DNA of 64,000 nucleotides from Arsenophonus sp. (lineage in GTDB: Bacteria; Pseudomonadota; Gammaproteobacteria; Enterobacterales; Enterobacteriaceae): positions 389,135 to 453,134 of the forward strand of contig CP132901.1 in the NCBI GenBank assembly GCA_031446085.1, read 5' to 3'. Positions 1 through 11,386 of the stretch are shown piece by piece; position 1 is the stretch's first letter, and each line of letters begins with the position of its first letter. The notes below the pieces were generated by a model that saw nothing but the letters and a program-made list of their open reading frames with translations, did not search any database and had not been told where the DNA came from. The translations under genes were made by a program, and so were the position numbers.

Positions 1-24
1 AAAATAAATTTCATTAAAATTAAA

Positions 25-876
25 TTATTTTTTGTTAAATAGAATTAATATATGATAATAAATATATGAAACAATAATCATAATAAATATTAAAAAAATA
101 CTCATAGCTGATCCAAATGGCCAATTTCTTAAATAAAGAAATTGATTTTTAATAATATTTCCTATTAATAAATTTCTACTTCCACCTATGATATCAGAAA
201 CGTAAAATAAACCTATAGATGATAAAAATACTAATAAACTTCCCGAAATCACTCCAGAAATAGTTAAAGGGAAAATAATAGAAAAAAAAACACGTAATCG
301 GTTAGCTCCTAAATCAAAAGCAGCTTCAATACAATTCTTATCTATCTTTTGAATACTAGAAAATAATGGAATAATCATAAAAGGTAATAAAAGATAAACT
401 AAACCTATGATTACTCCTACTTCAGTATACAAAATATCAATTGGTTGATTAATTAATTTTACTGATAACAATAAAGAATTTAAATAACCATTTTTACTAA
501 AAAAAATTTTTAATGCATAAATTCTAATAAGGGAGTTAGTCCAAAATGGTAAAATTAACAAAAATAACATAACAGATATCCATTTTTTAGAAACAACCGT
601 AGCTAAAATTAAAGAAAACGGATATCCTATCAATAAACATAATAAAGTAGAGAAAAAAGATATATATATAGAATATAACATTACTCTATAATACACAGGA
701 TTAAAAATTTCTTTATAATTATCAAAAGTTAAAATAAAATCAAAAATTTTAATTGCATTATATTGAAAAAAACTAATAAAAATTAAACCTAGATTTGGTA
801 TAAAAATAAAAAAAAATAACCAAAATATAACAATATATACAATAATTTTTTGAAATAAAATATTATTTTTTTTCAT
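25..876 (-). CDS. potB: Spermidine/putrescine ABC transporter permease PotB
   Basis: Inner-membrane permease of the PotABCD polyamine importer; pairs with PotC and is energised by PotA. The 283-aa product (E. coli PotB about 275) has about six hydrophobic segments and near-verbatim family blocks: PFWTNSLIRIY around residue 110 and the cytoplasmic EAA loop EAAFDLGANRLRVFF around residue 183, which docks the ATPase. Its start lies inside the 3' end of potA (14-nt overlap), so the two are translationally coupled in the order potA-potB as in E. coli. potC and potD would be expected beyond the left edge; an ATG 11 nt after the stop could be the potC start but only four codons are visible. Function by similarity is secure. 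Confidence 0.95.
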   Translation of the reverse strand: MKKNNILFQKIIVYIVIFWLFFFIFIPNLGLIFISFFQYNAIKIFDFILTFDNYKEIFNPVYYRVMLYSIYISFFSTLLCLLIGYPFSLILATVVSKKWISVMLFLLILPFWTNSLIRIYALKIFFSKNGYLNSLLLSVKLINQPIDILYTEVGVIIGLVYLLLPFMIIPLFSSIQKIDKNCIEAAFDLGANRLRVFFSIIFPLTISGVISGSLLVFLSSIGLFYVSDIIGGSRNLLIGNIIKNQFLYLRNWPFGSAMSIFLIFIMIIVSYIYYHILILFNKK

Positions 877-1975
877 CTAATAATACAATTTCCTTTTTTT
901 TCATCCATGTAATACACACTTCTTTGTTAAATAAGGAATTTATATCTAATTGATTTTCATTAAAAAAGGAACAAACTAAAATTTTTTTCCCATTATTTAA
1001 TTTGACTTCTATATCAAACATTACACCTTTATAATTGCTTTGATAAATATTTCCAATTAAACCAATTTTTGTTTTAGATTTATTATATTTTTTAATTTGA
1101 AGATCTTCTGGACGTAATAAAACTTTTAGATATTGACCATTATGTACAAATAATTTAGTGTAAATATTACATTCATATCCTTCAACAATAGCACGTATTT
1201 TTTCTTTGTTAATTCGATACAAAACAATAGAATTTAAAATATTAATAGAACCAATAAATTTTGCAACAAATATATTTTTTGGATTTTTATAAATTTCATA
1301 TGGAGTCGAATCTTGTTCTATTTTTCCATTACGCATTACTATAATACGATCAGACATAGCTAATGCTTCTTCTTGATCATGTGTTACATAAATAAAAGTA
1401 ATGCCTAAGTATCTTTGTAACGATTTTAATTCGTTTTGCATCTGTTTTCTTAAATGAAAATCTAATGCAGATAAACATTCATCTAATAAAAGAACTTTAG
1501 GTTTATTAATAATAGCACGAGCAATAGCAACTCTCTGTTGTTGTCCTCCAGATAATTGATGAGGATAGCGATTTTTTAAATCTTCCAACTGTATCATACA
1601 TAACATGGAGTAAACTTCAGATTGAATTTCTCTATAAGACTTTTTTTTCATTTTTAAACCAAAAGCTATATTATCAAATACTGACATATGAGGAAATAAA
1701 GCATAGTTTTGAAAAACTGTATTAACATGTCTTTTTTCTGCTGGAATTTTAGTAACATCTTTATTTTCAATAAATATATAACCATTATCGACATATTCTA
1801 ATCCAGCAATTAATCTTAATATAGTAGTTTTTCCACATCCAGATGGACCTAAAATTGTAATAAATTCTCCATAATTAATGTTTAAATTCAATCCAGAAAT
1901 AATTTTTTTTCCATTAATTTTTTTATTTAAAGATTTTAATTCAATTAATGATTTAAATGAAGTAATATTGTGCAT
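863..1975 (-). CDS. potA: Spermidine/putrescine ABC transporter ATPase PotA
   Basis: Cytoplasmic ATPase that drives polyamine uptake through PotB/PotC. The 370-aa protein (E. coli 378) has Walker A GPSGCGKT near residue 43, signature LSGGQQQR near 141, Walker B with D-loop LLLDECLSALD near 161 and the switch histidine in VTHDQEEAL. The C-terminal 130 residues match the regulatory TOBE domain (LLRPEDLQI). The usual Ser after the Walker B Glu is Cys here, which should be tolerated. It is the first gene of the leftward potAB unit and starts in the gap shared with rpsJ, so its promoter must lie within 1976-2588. Confidence 0.96.
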   Translation of the reverse strand: MHNITSFKSLIELKSLNKKINGKKIISGLNLNINYGEFITILGPSGCGKTTILRLIAGLEYVDNGYIFIENKDVTKIPAEKRHVNTVFQNYALFPHMSVFDNIAFGLKMKKKSYREIQSEVYSMLCMIQLEDLKNRYPHQLSGGQQQRVAIARAIINKPKVLLLDECLSALDFHLRKQMQNELKSLQRYLGITFIYVTHDQEEALAMSDRIIVMRNGKIEQDSTPYEIYKNPKNIFVAKFIGSINILNSIVLYRINKEKIRAIVEGYECNIYTKLFVHNGQYLKVLLRPEDLQIKKYNKSKTKIGLIGNIYQSNYKGVMFDIEVKLNNGKKILVCSFFNENQLDINSLFNKEVCITWMKKKEIVLLDEKK

Positions 1976-2900
<925 letters not shown>

Positions 2901-2938
2901 ACTATTATAACAATGGATAAATAAGGAATCATTAAAAT

Positions 2939-3586
2939 ATGATTAAATTAATAGGTAAAAAAATAGGTATGACACGTATTTTCACAGAAGAAGGCATATC
3001 TATTCCTGTAACAGTAGTTACTATTTATAAACATCAAATAACACAAATAAAAAATAAAAAAAAAGATGGATATAATGCAATTCAAATAACATCTGGAGAA
3101 AAAAAACATAATATAAATAAAGCCGAATTAGGACATTATCTTAAAAACAACATAAAACCTGGATTATATTTACATGAATGCCGCATTAAAAACGATAAAA
3201 AAGAAGATATTAAAAAATATAAAATAGGTCAATTTATTGATATAGAAATATTTCATAATGTAAAAAAAGTTGATGTTATTGGTACTTCAAAAGGAAAAGG
3301 TTTTGCAGGTACAGTAAAAAGGTGGAATTTTCATACACAAGATGCTAGTCATGGTAATTCATTATCACATAGAGCTCCAGGATCTATTGGACAAAATCAA
3401 ACGCCTGGTAAAGTTTTTAAAGGAAAAAAAATGTCAGGACAACTTGGAAATAAACAAATTACAATTCAAAATCTTAAAATAATAAAAATTGATAATACTC
3501 ATAACTTTTTATTATTGAAAGGCTCAGTGCCAGGTCCAACAGGAACAAAATTAATTATTAAACCATCTGTTAAAATAGAATCATAA
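2939..3586 (+). CDS. rplC: 50S ribosomal protein L3
   Basis: Large-subunit protein that nucleates early 50S assembly and reaches toward the peptidyl-transferase centre. 215 aa against about 209 in E. coli. The conserved loop [20 protein letters not shown] near residue 145 contains the glutamine that PrmB methylates in E. coli. AGGA precedes the start at normal spacing. Second gene of the S10 operon. Confidence 0.98.
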   Translation: MIKLIGKKIGMTRIFTEEGISIPVTVVTIYKHQITQIKNKKKDGYNAIQITSGEKKHNINKAELGHYLKNNIKPGLYLHECRIKNDKKEDIKKYKIGQFIDIEIFHNVKKVDVIGTSKGKGFAGTVKRWNFHTQDASHGNSLSHRAPGSIGQNQTPGKVFKGKKMSGQLGNKQITIQNLKIIKIDNTHNFLLLKGSVPGPTGTKLIIKPSVKIES

Positions 3587-3598
3587 AGGTAATAAAAA

Positions 3599-4225
3599 AT
3601 GGAATTATTAATTCAAGATAACAAAAAAACTATTACTATTTCTGATAGTATATTTAAACAAAATTTTAACACATCTCTAGTACATCAAGTTATAACAGCT
3701 TATTCTGCATGTAAACGTCAAAATACTTCTGCACAAAAAACTCGTTCTCTAGTATCAGGATCAGGTAAAAAACCATGGCGTCAAAAAGGCACTGGTAGAG
3801 CTCGTGCAGGATCAACAAAAAGCCCTATTTGGAGATCTGGAGGAGTAACTTTTACATCCAAATTTAAAAAATATCGCCAAAAAATAAATAAAAAAATGTA
3901 TAAAGGTGCATTAAAAAGCATTTTTTCTGAACTAATACGTCAAAAAAGATTAATTTTAATGGATCAAATTATAATAGAATTGCCAAAAACAAAATTATTA
4001 TTAAAAAAAATCAAAGAAATATCATCTAAAAAAATTTTGATTATTATTTCTGAATTTAATCAAAATTTGTTATTATCAGCACGTAATCTTCATAATGTTA
4101 ATATTCACTATGTATATAACATAAACCCTGTAAATTTAATCAATTTTGATTATACAATAATAACTACTAATGCTATTAAAAAAATTGAAGGAATTCTTGA
4201 ATGCAATACCAAGAAAAATTATTAA
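3599..4225 (+). CDS. rplD: 50S ribosomal protein L4
   Basis: Lines the nascent-peptide exit tunnel with its extended loop; in E. coli it also represses its own operon through the leader RNA. 208 aa (E. coli 201). The tunnel-loop block KKPWRQKGTGRARAGSTKSP at residues 57-76 is intact. The last 25 nt overlap rplW in another frame. No recognisable L4 target structure was found upstream of rpsJ, so autoregulation may be lost (inference). Confidence 0.97.
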   Translation: MELLIQDNKKTITISDSIFKQNFNTSLVHQVITAYSACKRQNTSAQKTRSLVSGSGKKPWRQKGTGRARAGSTKSPIWRSGGVTFTSKFKKYRQKINKKMYKGALKSIFSELIRQKRLILMDQIIIELPKTKLLLKKIKEISSKKILIIISEFNQNLLLSARNLHNVNIHYVYNINPVNLINFDYTIITTNAIKKIEGILECNTKKNY

Positions 4226-4503
4226 AATTATTATTTAAACCTCATATTTCAGAAAAAACTTCTAATTTGATGAAATTGAATAACACTATTTCTTTTAAAG
4301 TAAAAAAAAATGCAACTAAGCAAGAAATCCGTGATGCTATTAAAAAAATATTTAAAATAGAAGTTCAAAATATTAATACAGTACAGATAAAAGGAAAAAT
4401 TAAAAAAAATAAAAATATCATTGGAAGAAAAAAAAATTGGAAAAAAGCATATATTACTCTAAAAAAAGGACAAAGTTTAGATATAATTAATACTACGGAA
4501 TAA
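4201..4503 (+). CDS. rplW: 50S ribosomal protein L23
   Basis: Tunnel-exit protein that docks trigger factor and the signal recognition particle. 100 aa, the usual length. The N-terminus QEKLLKLLFKPHISEKTSN aligns with the E. coli start, which supports the ATG at 4201 although it lies 25 nt inside rplD. The overlap suggests translational coupling. Confidence 0.96.
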   Translation: MQYQEKLLKLLFKPHISEKTSNLMKLNNTISFKVKKNATKQEIRDAIKKIFKIEVQNINTVQIKGKIKKNKNIIGRKKNWKKAYITLKKGQSLDIINTTE

Positions 4504-4561
4504 TTATATAAAAAAATTAAATATATTTCAAATTGAGTAATATAAAAAGGAAATTAATATA

Positions 4562-5383
4562 ATGGCTATTATAAAATGTAATCCTACCTCTCCTGGAAGA
4601 CGACATGTAATAAAAATATCAAACAAGTTTCTACATAAAGGAAAACCATTTTCTAAATTATTAAAAAAAAACAATAAAACAGGAGGAAGAAACAATAATG
4701 GAAGAATTACAACACGTCATATTGGAGGAGGACATAAAAAAAAATATCGTTTAATTGATTTTAAAAGAAATAAAGATTCCATATTAGGAAAAATAGAGCG
4801 TATTGAATATGATCCAAATAGATCTTCATATATAGCTTTGATTTTATATAAAGATGGTGAAAGACGTTATATTATTGCACCGAAAAACATTAAAATAGGA
4901 GATGTTATTTCATCTGGAATCAATGCAACAATTAAAATAGGAAACACACTTCCAATAAAAAATATTCCGATAGGAACTATTATACATAATATAGAATTAA
5001 AAAATGGAAAAGGTGGACAATTAGCAAGAGCAGCAGGATCATATGCACAAATTATTTCAAAAGACCATAATTATGTTAATATTCGATTACGTTCAGGAGA
5101 AATAAGAAAAATATTTTGTAATTGCCGTGCTACAATAGGCGAAGTAAGTAACAATGAAAATATGTTGCGTGTTCTTGGTAAAGCAGGTGCTAATCGATGG
5201 AGAGGTATTAGACCAACGGTTAGAGGAACTGCAATGAATCCTGTAGATCATCCACATGGAGGAGGAGAAGGTCGTAATTTTGGAAAACATCCAGTAACAC
5301 CATGGGGTTTACAAACTAAAGGGAAAAAAACTAGAAATAATAAAAGAACAAACAAATATATTATTCATCGTTCTAAAAAATAA
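4562..5383 (+). CDS. rplB: 50S ribosomal protein L2
   Basis: Largest 50S protein, needed for subunit association and peptidyl-transferase activity. 273 aa, exactly as in E. coli. The C-terminal block [18 protein letters not shown] carries the conserved histidine near residue 229. Preceded by AAGGAAATTAATATA, a good ribosome binding site. S10-operon context. Confidence 0.98.
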   Translation: MAIIKCNPTSPGRRHVIKISNKFLHKGKPFSKLLKKNNKTGGRNNNGRITTRHIGGGHKKKYRLIDFKRNKDSILGKIERIEYDPNRSSYIALILYKDGERRYIIAPKNIKIGDVISSGINATIKIGNTLPIKNIPIGTIIHNIELKNGKGGQLARAAGSYAQIISKDHNYVNIRLRSGEIRKIFCNCRATIGEVSNNENMLRVLGKAGANRWRGIRPTVRGTAMNPVDHPHGGGEGRNFGKHPVTPWGLQTKGKKTRNNKRTNKYIIHRSKK

Positions 5384-5402
5384 TTTTTAAGGAGATTTTT
5401 CG

Positions 5403-5693
5403 ATGCCACGTTCTATGAAAAAAGGTCCATTTATAGATAAACATTTGCTAAAAAAAATACAAAAAGCGACAAAAAATGGAGATAAAAAACCTTTAAAAAC
5501 ATGGTCTCGTCGTTCAACTATTTTTCCTAATATGATAGGATTAACTATTTCAGTACATAATGGAAAAAAACATATACCAATTTATATCACTAACGAAATG
5601 TTAGGTCATAAATTAGGTGAATTTGTACCAACACGTACTTATAGAAGCCACTCTGGAGATAGAAAAATTAAAAAAACAGAAATAAAAAAATAA
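5403..5693 (+). CDS. rpsS: 30S ribosomal protein S19
   Basis: Small-subunit head protein that contacts S13 and the A-site finger. 96 aa (E. coli 92). Conserved blocks are [17 protein letters not shown] at the N-terminus and [19 protein letters not shown] near the C-terminus. AAGGAG lies upstream of the ATG. Located between rplB and rplV as expected. Confidence 0.97.
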   Translation: MPRSMKKGPFIDKHLLKKIQKATKNGDKKPLKTWSRRSTIFPNMIGLTISVHNGKKHIPIYITNEMLGHKLGEFVPTRTYRSHSGDRKIKKTEIKK

Positions 5694-5706
5694 AAGGAAA
5701 AAATAA

Positions 5707-6060
5707 ATGGAAACTATTGCCTCATACCGAAACGCAAAATCATCTGCACAAAAAATTAGATTAGTAGCTAATCTAGTTCGAGGTAAAAACGTATCAAAAG
5801 CAATGGAAATTTTAACCTTTTCTAATAAAAAAGCAGCTTTTTTGATAAAAAAAACACTACAATCTGCAATTGCTAATGCAGAACATAATAACGGAATAAA
5901 TATTAATAATTTAAAAATAAAAAAAATTTTTATTAATGAAGGTCCAACTATGAAACGTATTTTCCCTCGTGCAAAAGGACATACAGATCGAATTCTTAAA
6001 AGAACAAGTCATATTACAATTATAGTATCGGAATCTAACTCCATAAAAAAAATAAAATAA
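5707..6060 (+). CDS. rplV: 50S ribosomal protein L22
   Basis: Exit-tunnel protein that forms the constriction with L4 and binds all 23S domains. 117 aa (E. coli 110), the extra residues being a Lys/Ile-rich tail. The hairpin sequence [20 protein letters not shown] is well conserved. Short intergenic spacing and an AAAGGAAA ribosome binding site fit the operon. Confidence 0.96.
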   Translation: METIASYRNAKSSAQKIRLVANLVRGKNVSKAMEILTFSNKKAAFLIKKTLQSAIANAEHNNGININNLKIKKIFINEGPTMKRIFPRAKGHTDRILKRTSHITIIVSESNSIKKIK

Positions 6061-6083
6061 ACATAAAAATAAAGGAAAAAATA

Positions 6084-6770
6084 ATGGGACAAAAAGTTAA
6101 TCCTTATGGAATGCGTTTAGGAATTACTAATATTTGGAATTCTACATGGTATGCAAACAAGAAAGATTTTTCAAAAAATCTAGAAAGTGATTATCAAGTA
6201 CGTAAATATTTAAATGAAAAACTTGCAAAAGCATTTATATCTCGTATCGTAATAGAACGTCCAGCTAAAAGTATCCGTGTTAGTATATATACCGCAAGGC
6301 CAGGTATTATTATTGGAAAAAAAGGAGAAGACATTGAAAAATTAAGAAAAAAAATTGCTATTATTACAGGAGTACCTGCTCAAATTAATATTTCTGAAAT
6401 TAAAAAGCCTGAATTAGATGCAAAATTAGTTGCACACAATATTGCTGGACAACTAGAACGTCGTATTATATTTAGAAGAGTGATGAAAAGAGCAGTACAA
6501 AATGCTATGAGACTTGGAGCAAAAGGAGTAAAAATAGAAATTAGTGGTCGTTTAGGAGGAGCTGAAATAGCAAGAAGAGAATGGTATCGAGAAGGAAGAG
6601 TTCCATTACATACTTTAAGAGCTAATATCGATTACAGCACTGCAGAAGCATTTACTACTTATGGAGTTTTAGGAATAAAAGTATGGATTTTTAAAGGAGA
6701 AATTTTAGGAAACATGTATAATAATGAAAAAATAAATAAAATAACATCAAATAAAAAAATAAAAATATAA
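6084..6770 (+). CDS. rpsC: 30S ribosomal protein S3
   Basis: mRNA-entry-channel protein with helicase activity in E. coli. 228 aa (E. coli 233). The KH domain is visible with [17 protein letters not shown] near residue 72, and the C-terminal domain keeps [20 protein letters not shown]. The poorly conserved tail is Lys/Asn rich, as is typical of drift in AT-rich symbionts. Confidence 0.98.
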   Translation: MGQKVNPYGMRLGITNIWNSTWYANKKDFSKNLESDYQVRKYLNEKLAKAFISRIVIERPAKSIRVSIYTARPGIIIGKKGEDIEKLRKKIAIITGVPAQINISEIKKPELDAKLVAHNIAGQLERRIIFRRVMKRAVQNAMRLGAKGVKIEISGRLGGAEIARREWYREGRVPLHTLRANIDYSTAEAFTTYGVLGIKVWIFKGEILGNMYNNEKINKITSNKKIKI

Positions 6771-6795
6771 TGTATAATCAAAAGAGATCAATATA

Positions 6796-7197
6796 ATGTT
6801 ACAACCAAAAAAAACAAAATTTCGAAAAATGCAAAAAGGTCGAAATAAGGGTCTAGTAACAGATATGGATATTAATTTTGGATCCTTTGGTTTAAAAGCA
6901 ATTGTAAGAGGAAGATTACGTGCATGTCAAATTGAATCTGCACGTATAGCTATAAGTCGTGCTATGAAACGTCAAGGAAAAATATGGATTCGTGTATTTC
7001 CTGATAAACCTATAACCAAAAAACCATTGGAAGTAAGAATGGGAAAAGGAAAAGGAAATGTGGAATTTTGGGTAGCACTTATCAAACCAGGAACTATTTT
7101 ATATGAAATAAATGGTGTATCTGAAATAATCGCGCGCAATGCATTTAAAATTGCAACATCAAAACTGCCAATTAAAACTATTTTTATAAAAAAATGA
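6796..7197 (+). CDS. rplP: 50S ribosomal protein L16
   Basis: Needed for A-site tRNA placement and late 50S assembly. 133 aa (E. coli 136). Starts [19 protein letters not shown] and retains [12 protein letters not shown] and [16 protein letters not shown], which surround the positions modified in E. coli. The stop is 7 nt before rpmC. Confidence 0.97.
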   Translation: MLQPKKTKFRKMQKGRNKGLVTDMDINFGSFGLKAIVRGRLRACQIESARIAISRAMKRQGKIWIRVFPDKPITKKPLEVRMGKGKGNVEFWVALIKPGTILYEINGVSEIIARNAFKIATSKLPIKTIFIKK

Positions 7198-7204
7198 GTA
7201 TATT

Positions 7205-7420
7205 ATGAAGATAAAAGAATTAAGAAAAAAAAAAATAAAAATATTACAATCTGAACTATTTAATATGTTACGTGAACAATTTAATTTACGTATGCAAAAA
7301 GCAAATGGCAATTTTCAACAATCACATTTATTTAAAAAAGTACGTCGAGGAATTGCTACTATAAAAACTTTACTACACGAAAAAAAAATCATTCATGAAA
7401 AAAACAAAAACAACAAATAA
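7205..7420 (+). CDS. rpmC: 50S ribosomal protein L29
   Basis: Small helical protein near the tunnel exit, neighbour of L23. 71 aa against 63 in E. coli, with an Asn/Lys tail that overlaps rpsQ by 26 nt. Core [15 protein letters not shown] is conserved. The reading frame crosses an 11-A run at 7225-7235 (codons for the early Lys stretch) that is in frame as sequenced; such runs are prone to polymerase slippage. Confidence 0.95.
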   Translation: MKIKELRKKKIKILQSELFNMLREQFNLRMQKANGNFQQSHLFKKVRRGIATIKTLLHEKKIIHEKNKNNK

Positions 7421-7679
7421 CAATAAAAAAAACAATAATCGTATTTTACAAGGTCGTGTAATTAGCAATAAAATGCAAAAATCTATTGTTGTTGCTATTG
7501 AACGTATAGTAAAACATAAATTATATGGAAAATATATACGTCGAAAAACAAAATTACATGCACATGATGAAAATAATGAATGTAAAATAGGAGATATTGT
7601 AAAAATTTACGAAACTAAACCAATATCAAAAAAAAAATCATGGAAGTTGATGAATATTGTAAAAAAATCAATTCTATAA
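7395..7679 (+). CDS. rpsQ: 30S ribosomal protein S17
   Basis: Primary 16S-binding protein of the body of the small subunit. 94 aa (E. coli 84); ten extra Asn/Lys residues precede the family start [35 protein letters not shown] is conserved. Starts inside rpmC. It is the last S10-operon gene; a 73-bp gap with a candidate promoter follows. Confidence 0.96.
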   Translation: MKKTKTTNNNKKNNNRILQGRVISNKMQKSIVVAIERIVKHKLYGKYIRRKTKLHAHDENNECKIGDIVKIYETKPISKKKSWKLMNIVKKSIL

Positions 7680-7708
7680 TTGATGTCATTGAATAAAAAA
7701 TGTATCAT
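7680..7708 (+). promoter_or_regulatory. Candidate promoter of the spc operon
   Basis: In the 73-bp gap between rpsQ and rplN, TTGATG at 7680-7685 and TATCAT at 7703-7708 are separated by exactly 17 nt. This matches sigma-70 spacing, and E. coli also has its spc promoter in this gap. The background is very AT-rich, so the match could be fortuitous. Confidence 0.4.
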
Positions 7709-7752
7709 CATAAAATATGATAGGAAAATTCTAAAAATAATAAAGAAATTTT

Positions 7753-8124
7753 ATGATTCAAACACAAAGTATATTAAAAGTAGCAGATAATTCTGGTGCA
7801 CGATATGTTATATGCATTAAAGTCTTAGGTGGAACTAGACGTAGATATGCAAATATTGGGAATATAATCAAGGTTAGTGTAAAAGAAGCTATTCCTCGAA
7901 GTAAAGTAAAAAAAGGGGATGTATTAAAAGCAATTATAATTAGAACAAAAAAAGGTATTCGTCGTACAGATGGATCATTAATTCGATTTGATTCTAATGC
8001 TTGTGTTTTATTAAACAATGTTAATGAACAAGTTATAGGCACCCGTATTTTTGGTCCTGTAACACGTGAATTAAGAACCGAAAAATTTATGAAAATTATC
8101 TCTTTAGCTCCAGAAGTACTTTAA
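7753..8124 (+). CDS. rplN: 50S ribosomal protein L14
   Basis: Intersubunit-bridge protein at the 50S surface and docking site of the silencing factor RsfS. 123 aa, identical in length to E. coli. Starts [17 protein letters not shown]; retains FGPVTRELR near the end. First gene of an spc operon in canonical order (rplN-rplX-rplE-rpsN-rpsH-rplF-rplR-rpsE-rpmD-rplO-secY-rpmJ). Confidence 0.98.
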   Translation: MIQTQSILKVADNSGARYVICIKVLGGTRRRYANIGNIIKVSVKEAIPRSKVKKGDVLKAIIIRTKKGIRRTDGSLIRFDSNACVLLNNVNEQVIGTRIFGPVTRELRTEKFMKIISLAPEVL

Positions 8125-8149
8125 ATTTTAAAAGGATGGGATAGTTGAT

Positions 8150-8464
8150 ATGGCATCTAAAATTCGTAATAATGATGAAGTTATTGTATTAGTTGGAAAA
8201 GATAAAGGAAAAAGAGGGAAAGTAAAAAAAATTCTATCAAAAAATAAAGTGCTTGTAGAAGGAATTAATTTAATTAAAAAACATCAAAAACCAATTCCGT
8301 CATTGAATCAACCAGGAGGAATTTTAGAACAAGAATCTGCAATTGATATTTCTAATATTGCTATTTTTAATTTTAAAACAGGAAAAGCAGATCGTGTTGG
8401 TTTTAGAATAGAATCAGGTAAAAAAATTAGATTTTTTAAATCTAATAATAAAATTATCAAATAA
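8150..8464 (+). CDS. rplX: 50S ribosomal protein L24
   Basis: Early 50S assembly initiator. 104 aa as in E. coli. The KOW motif [20 protein letters not shown] is near the N-terminus and [20 protein letters not shown] near the C-terminus. AAAGGATGGG stands upstream of the ATG at suitable spacing. Confidence 0.97.
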   Translation: MASKIRNNDEVIVLVGKDKGKRGKVKKILSKNKVLVEGINLIKKHQKPIPSLNQPGGILEQESAIDISNIAIFNFKTGKADRVGFRIESGKKIRFFKSNNKIIK

Positions 8465-8482
8465 TTTTTCTAAGGATAAACA

Positions 8483-9025
8483 ATGATAAGATTACACGAT
8501 TTTTATAAAACTCAAGTTATTCCTAAATTAATCGAAAAATTTGGTTATACTTCTATTATGCAAGTACCTAAAATCGAAAAAATAACAATTAATATGGGTG
8601 TAGGTAAAGCAGCAACAGATAAAAAAAAACTTGATTATGCAATTTCTGATTTATCAGCAATTAGTGGACAAAAACCTTACATAACAAAAGCGAGAAAATC
8701 AATTGCAAATTTTAAAATTCGTCAAAATATTCCAATAGGATGTAAAGTCACTTTACGAAGAAAAAGAATGTGGGAATTTTTTGAAAGACTTCTTTTTATA
8801 GCTATTCCTAGAATACGTGATTTTAGAGGATTATCAAAAAAATCTTTTGATGGCAAAGGAAATTATAATATCGGAATACGTGAACAAATTATTTTTCCAG
8901 AAATTGATTATGAAAAAATTGATTCCATTCGTGGATTGGATATTGCTATAACTACCACTGCATATTCAGATATTGAAGGTTTTGAACTTTTAAAATCATT
9001 TAACTTCCCATTTAAAAATAAATAA
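8483..9025 (+). CDS. rplE: 50S ribosomal protein L5
   Basis: 5S rRNA-binding protein of the central protuberance, contacts P-site tRNA. 180 aa (E. coli 179). Conserved blocks include [11 protein letters not shown] and [19 protein letters not shown], plus [17 protein letters not shown]. In E. coli the S8 repressor binds mRNA just before this gene; I see no clear S8 target here. Confidence 0.98.
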   Translation: MIRLHDFYKTQVIPKLIEKFGYTSIMQVPKIEKITINMGVGKAATDKKKLDYAISDLSAISGQKPYITKARKSIANFKIRQNIPIGCKVTLRRKRMWEFFERLLFIAIPRIRDFRGLSKKSFDGKGNYNIGIREQIIFPEIDYEKIDSIRGLDIAITTTAYSDIEGFELLKSFNFPFKNK

Positions 9026-9040
9026 AAAAGGAAAAAAATA

Positions 9041-9346
9041 GTGGCAAAAAAATCATTAGAAATACGTAATATAAAACGTATTAAGTTAATTGAAAAATTT
9101 TATAAAAAAAGAAAAAAATTAAAAAAAATAATTTCTAGTATTCAAAGTTCCGATGAAGAACGTTGGAATGCTATACTAAAATTACAAGAATTACCAAAAA
9201 ATTCTAGTCCAATAAGAAAAAGAAACAGATGTAGACAAACAGGTAGAGCACATGGATTTTTAAGAAAATTTGGATTAAGTAGAATCAAATTTCGAGAATC
9301 TGCTATGAAAGGAGAAATACCTGGTCTAAAAAAAGCAAGCTGGTAA
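9041..9346 (+). CDS. rpsN: 30S ribosomal protein S14
   Basis: Small-subunit head protein. 101 aa and without a zinc-binding Cys set, so the C-minus form usual in enterobacteria. The C-terminus [20 protein letters not shown] through GLKKASW is almost identical to E. coli. It starts at a GTG, set by AAAAGGAAAAAAATA upstream and by the family N-terminus MAKKS. Confidence 0.97.
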   Translation: MAKKSLEIRNIKRIKLIEKFYKKRKKLKKIISSIQSSDEERWNAILKLQELPKNSSPIRKRNRCRQTGRAHGFLRKFGLSRIKFRESAMKGEIPGLKKASW

Positions 9347-9381
9347 TAAAAAAATTATAAAAAAATTTAGGAAATAAAAAA

Positions 9382-9774
9382 ATGAGTTTGCAAGATCCAA
9401 TTTCAAACATGTTAACAACAATTCGTAATGCTCAAAGAGCAAAAAAAAAATCAATTGAAATTCCATTTTCTAAAATAAAAAAAGAAATTGCAAAAGTATT
9501 AAAACAAGAAGGTTATATTCAAAATTATGAATCTTTCAATAATAAAATACCTAAACTAAAAATTGAATTAAAATATTTTCAAAAAAAAGGAGTAATAGAA
9601 AATATTCAAAGAATTAGCAAACCAAGCCTACGTATATATAAAAAAAAATATAATCTTCCTACAGTTATGGAAGGATTAGGTATCGCAATTATTTCTACAT
9701 CCAAAGGTGTTATGACTGATAAAAAAGCTCGAAAAATTGGTTTAGGTGGTGAAGTTATTTGTTATGTTTCCTAA
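9382..9774 (+). CDS. rpsH: 30S ribosomal protein S8
   Basis: Binds the central domain of 16S rRNA and is the spc-operon translational repressor in E. coli. 130 aa, same length as E. coli. Retains [34 protein letters not shown] and the terminal GGEVICYVS. Followed after 13 nt by the rplF start. Confidence 0.97.
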   Translation: MSLQDPISNMLTTIRNAQRAKKKSIEIPFSKIKKEIAKVLKQEGYIQNYESFNNKIPKLKIELKYFQKKGVIENIQRISKPSLRIYKKKYNLPTVMEGLGIAIISTSKGVMTDKKARKIGLGGEVICYVS

Positions 9775-9787
9775 AAGGAAAAATGTT

Positions 9788-10318
9788 ATGTCACGTTTAT
9801 CGAAAATTCCTATTAAAGTACCAGATAATGTTCAAATAAAACTAGAACAATCAAAAATTTCAATTATCGGAAAAAAAGGAACTCTTAATTATACTTTACA
9901 TAAATCAATAAAAATTAAATATGAAAAAAACAAATTATTTTGTTTTTCAAAAGAAATTGGTCTGCATAAAGCACAGACAGGAACAACACATTCAATATTA
10001 AATTCTATGATCATTGGTGTGACAAATGGATTTAAAAAAAAATTACAAATTTTTGGCGTAGGTTATCGAGTTATTTTAAAAAAAGATATAATACTCCTAT
10101 CTTTAGGTTATTCTCATCCAATTGAATACAAATTACCTGAAGATGTAAAAGCATCTTGTCCATCGCAAACTGAAATCATTCTAACAGGAATAAATAAACA
10201 AACTGTTGGACAAGTAGCAGCAAAAATACGTTCATTTAAAAAACCAGAACCATATAAAGGAAAAGGAATTCGTTATGAAAATGAAATCATCAAAATCAAA
10301 GAAACTAAGAAAAAATAG
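9788..10318 (+). CDS. rplF: 50S ribosomal protein L6
   Basis: Located near the sarcin-ricin loop and the factor-binding site. Taken from the ATG at 9788, which gives 176 aa (E. coli 177), the family N-terminus MSRLSKIPI and a ribosome binding site AAAAGG 9 nt upstream. The frame is open further upstream to 9746, but that part overlaps rpsH and has no family match. The C-terminal KPEPYKGKGIRYENEII block is conserved. Confidence 0.97.
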   Translation: MSRLSKIPIKVPDNVQIKLEQSKISIIGKKGTLNYTLHKSIKIKYEKNKLFCFSKEIGLHKAQTGTTHSILNSMIIGVTNGFKKKLQIFGVGYRVILKKDIILLSLGYSHPIEYKLPEDVKASCPSQTEIILTGINKQTVGQVAAKIRSFKKPEPYKGKGIRYENEIIKIKETKKK

Positions 10319-10328
10319 GATTTAAATT

Positions 10329-10682
10329 ATGGATAAAAAAAAAAATCGCATTAAAAGAGCTACCAAAACAAGAAAAAAAATAAACAATTTAAAAGCTATT
10401 CGTTTAGTTGTTCATCGTACTTCACGTCACATATATGCACAAATTATTTCTAAAAATGGAAATAAAACATTAGTTTCAGCATCTAGTACAGAAAAAAATA
10501 TAAAAAATCAAGTAAAATATACAGGCAATAAAAATACTGCACAACTAATTGGACAAATCATTGCTGAACGTGCTTTAAAAAAATCAATTCAAATATCTGC
10601 TTTTGATCGTTCTGGTTTCAAATATCACGGACGCATTCAAAAATTAGCAGAAAGTGCAAGAAAATCAGGATTAAAATTCTAA
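10329..10682 (+). CDS. rplR: 50S ribosomal protein L18
   Basis: 5S rRNA-binding protein. 117 aa like E. coli. The basic N-terminus [15 protein letters not shown] and the C-terminal [20 protein letters not shown] are conserved. Tight spacing to rplF (10 nt) and rpsE (12 nt). Confidence 0.97.
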   Translation: MDKKKNRIKRATKTRKKINNLKAIRLVVHRTSRHIYAQIISKNGNKTLVSASSTEKNIKNQVKYTGNKNTAQLIGQIIAERALKKSIQISAFDRSGFKYHGRIQKLAESARKSGLKF

Positions 10683-10694
10683 AAAGGATATTAT

Positions 10695-11195
10695 ATGGTT
10701 ATAAATGAAAAAATATATAATGAATTAAAAGAAAAATTGATAACGGTTAGTCGTGTAGCAAAAACTGTTAAAGGTGGACGTATTTTTACATTTACTGCAT
10801 TAACTGTTGTTGGTAATGGAAATGGACGTGTAGGATTTGGATACGGTAAGGCACATGAAGTTCCTATTGCTATTCAAAAAGCTATGGAAAAAGCTAAAAA
10901 AAATATGCAAACTATTATGATTAATAAAGATACTTTATATCATCCTATAAAGGGAAGACATACAGGATCTTTGGTATATATGAAACCAGCACATCAAGGA
11001 ACTGGAATTATAGCGGGCGGGGCTATACGTGCAGTTTTAGAAGTTTTAGGTATACATAATGTACTTGCAAAAATATATGGTTCAACCAATCCTATTAACG
11101 TAGTACGAGCAACATTTCATGCATTAAAAAAAATGAAATCACCACAAATGATTGCAACAAAAAGAGGAAAAACTATAAAAGAAATATTAGGATAA
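10695..11195 (+). CDS. rpsE: 30S ribosomal protein S5
   Basis: Decoding-fidelity protein with a double-stranded-RNA-binding-like N-terminal domain ([20 protein letters not shown]) and a C-terminal S5 domain ending [15 protein letters not shown]. 166 aa (E. coli 167). AAAAGGATATT precedes the start. Confidence 0.98.
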   Translation: MVINEKIYNELKEKLITVSRVAKTVKGGRIFTFTALTVVGNGNGRVGFGYGKAHEVPIAIQKAMEKAKKNMQTIMINKDTLYHPIKGRHTGSLVYMKPAHQGTGIIAGGAIRAVLEVLGIHNVLAKIYGSTNPINVVRATFHALKKMKSPQMIATKRGKTIKEILG

Positions 11196-11200
11196 TAATA

Positions 11201-11386
11201 ATGTTAAAAATAAAACAAATAAAAAGTTCTATTGGTCGTCTTCCAAAACATAAAAAAATATTAACTGCTTTAGGATTACATTATATCGGACATACAGTCA
11301 TACATAAAAATACACCTTCTATTTTAGGCATGATCAAAATCATTTCTTATATGATCAAAATAGAGGAGAAAAAAAATGAAGAATAA
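11201..11386 (+). CDS. rpmD: 50S ribosomal protein L30
   Basis: Small 50S protein often lost in reduced genomes but kept here. 61 aa (E. coli 59). The motif [19 protein letters not shown] and then [16 protein letters not shown] is diagnostic. The last 11 nt overlap rplO. Confidence 0.95.
   Translation: MLKIKQIKSSIGRLPKHKKILTALGLHYIGHTVIHKNTPSILGMIKIISYMIKIEEKKNEE

Noticed and set aside
1-14. Possible potC start (ATG on the minus strand at 14, eleven nt after potB stop)
   Set aside because: The position is right for potC, but only four codons are visible, with no ribosome binding site; not enough to annotate.
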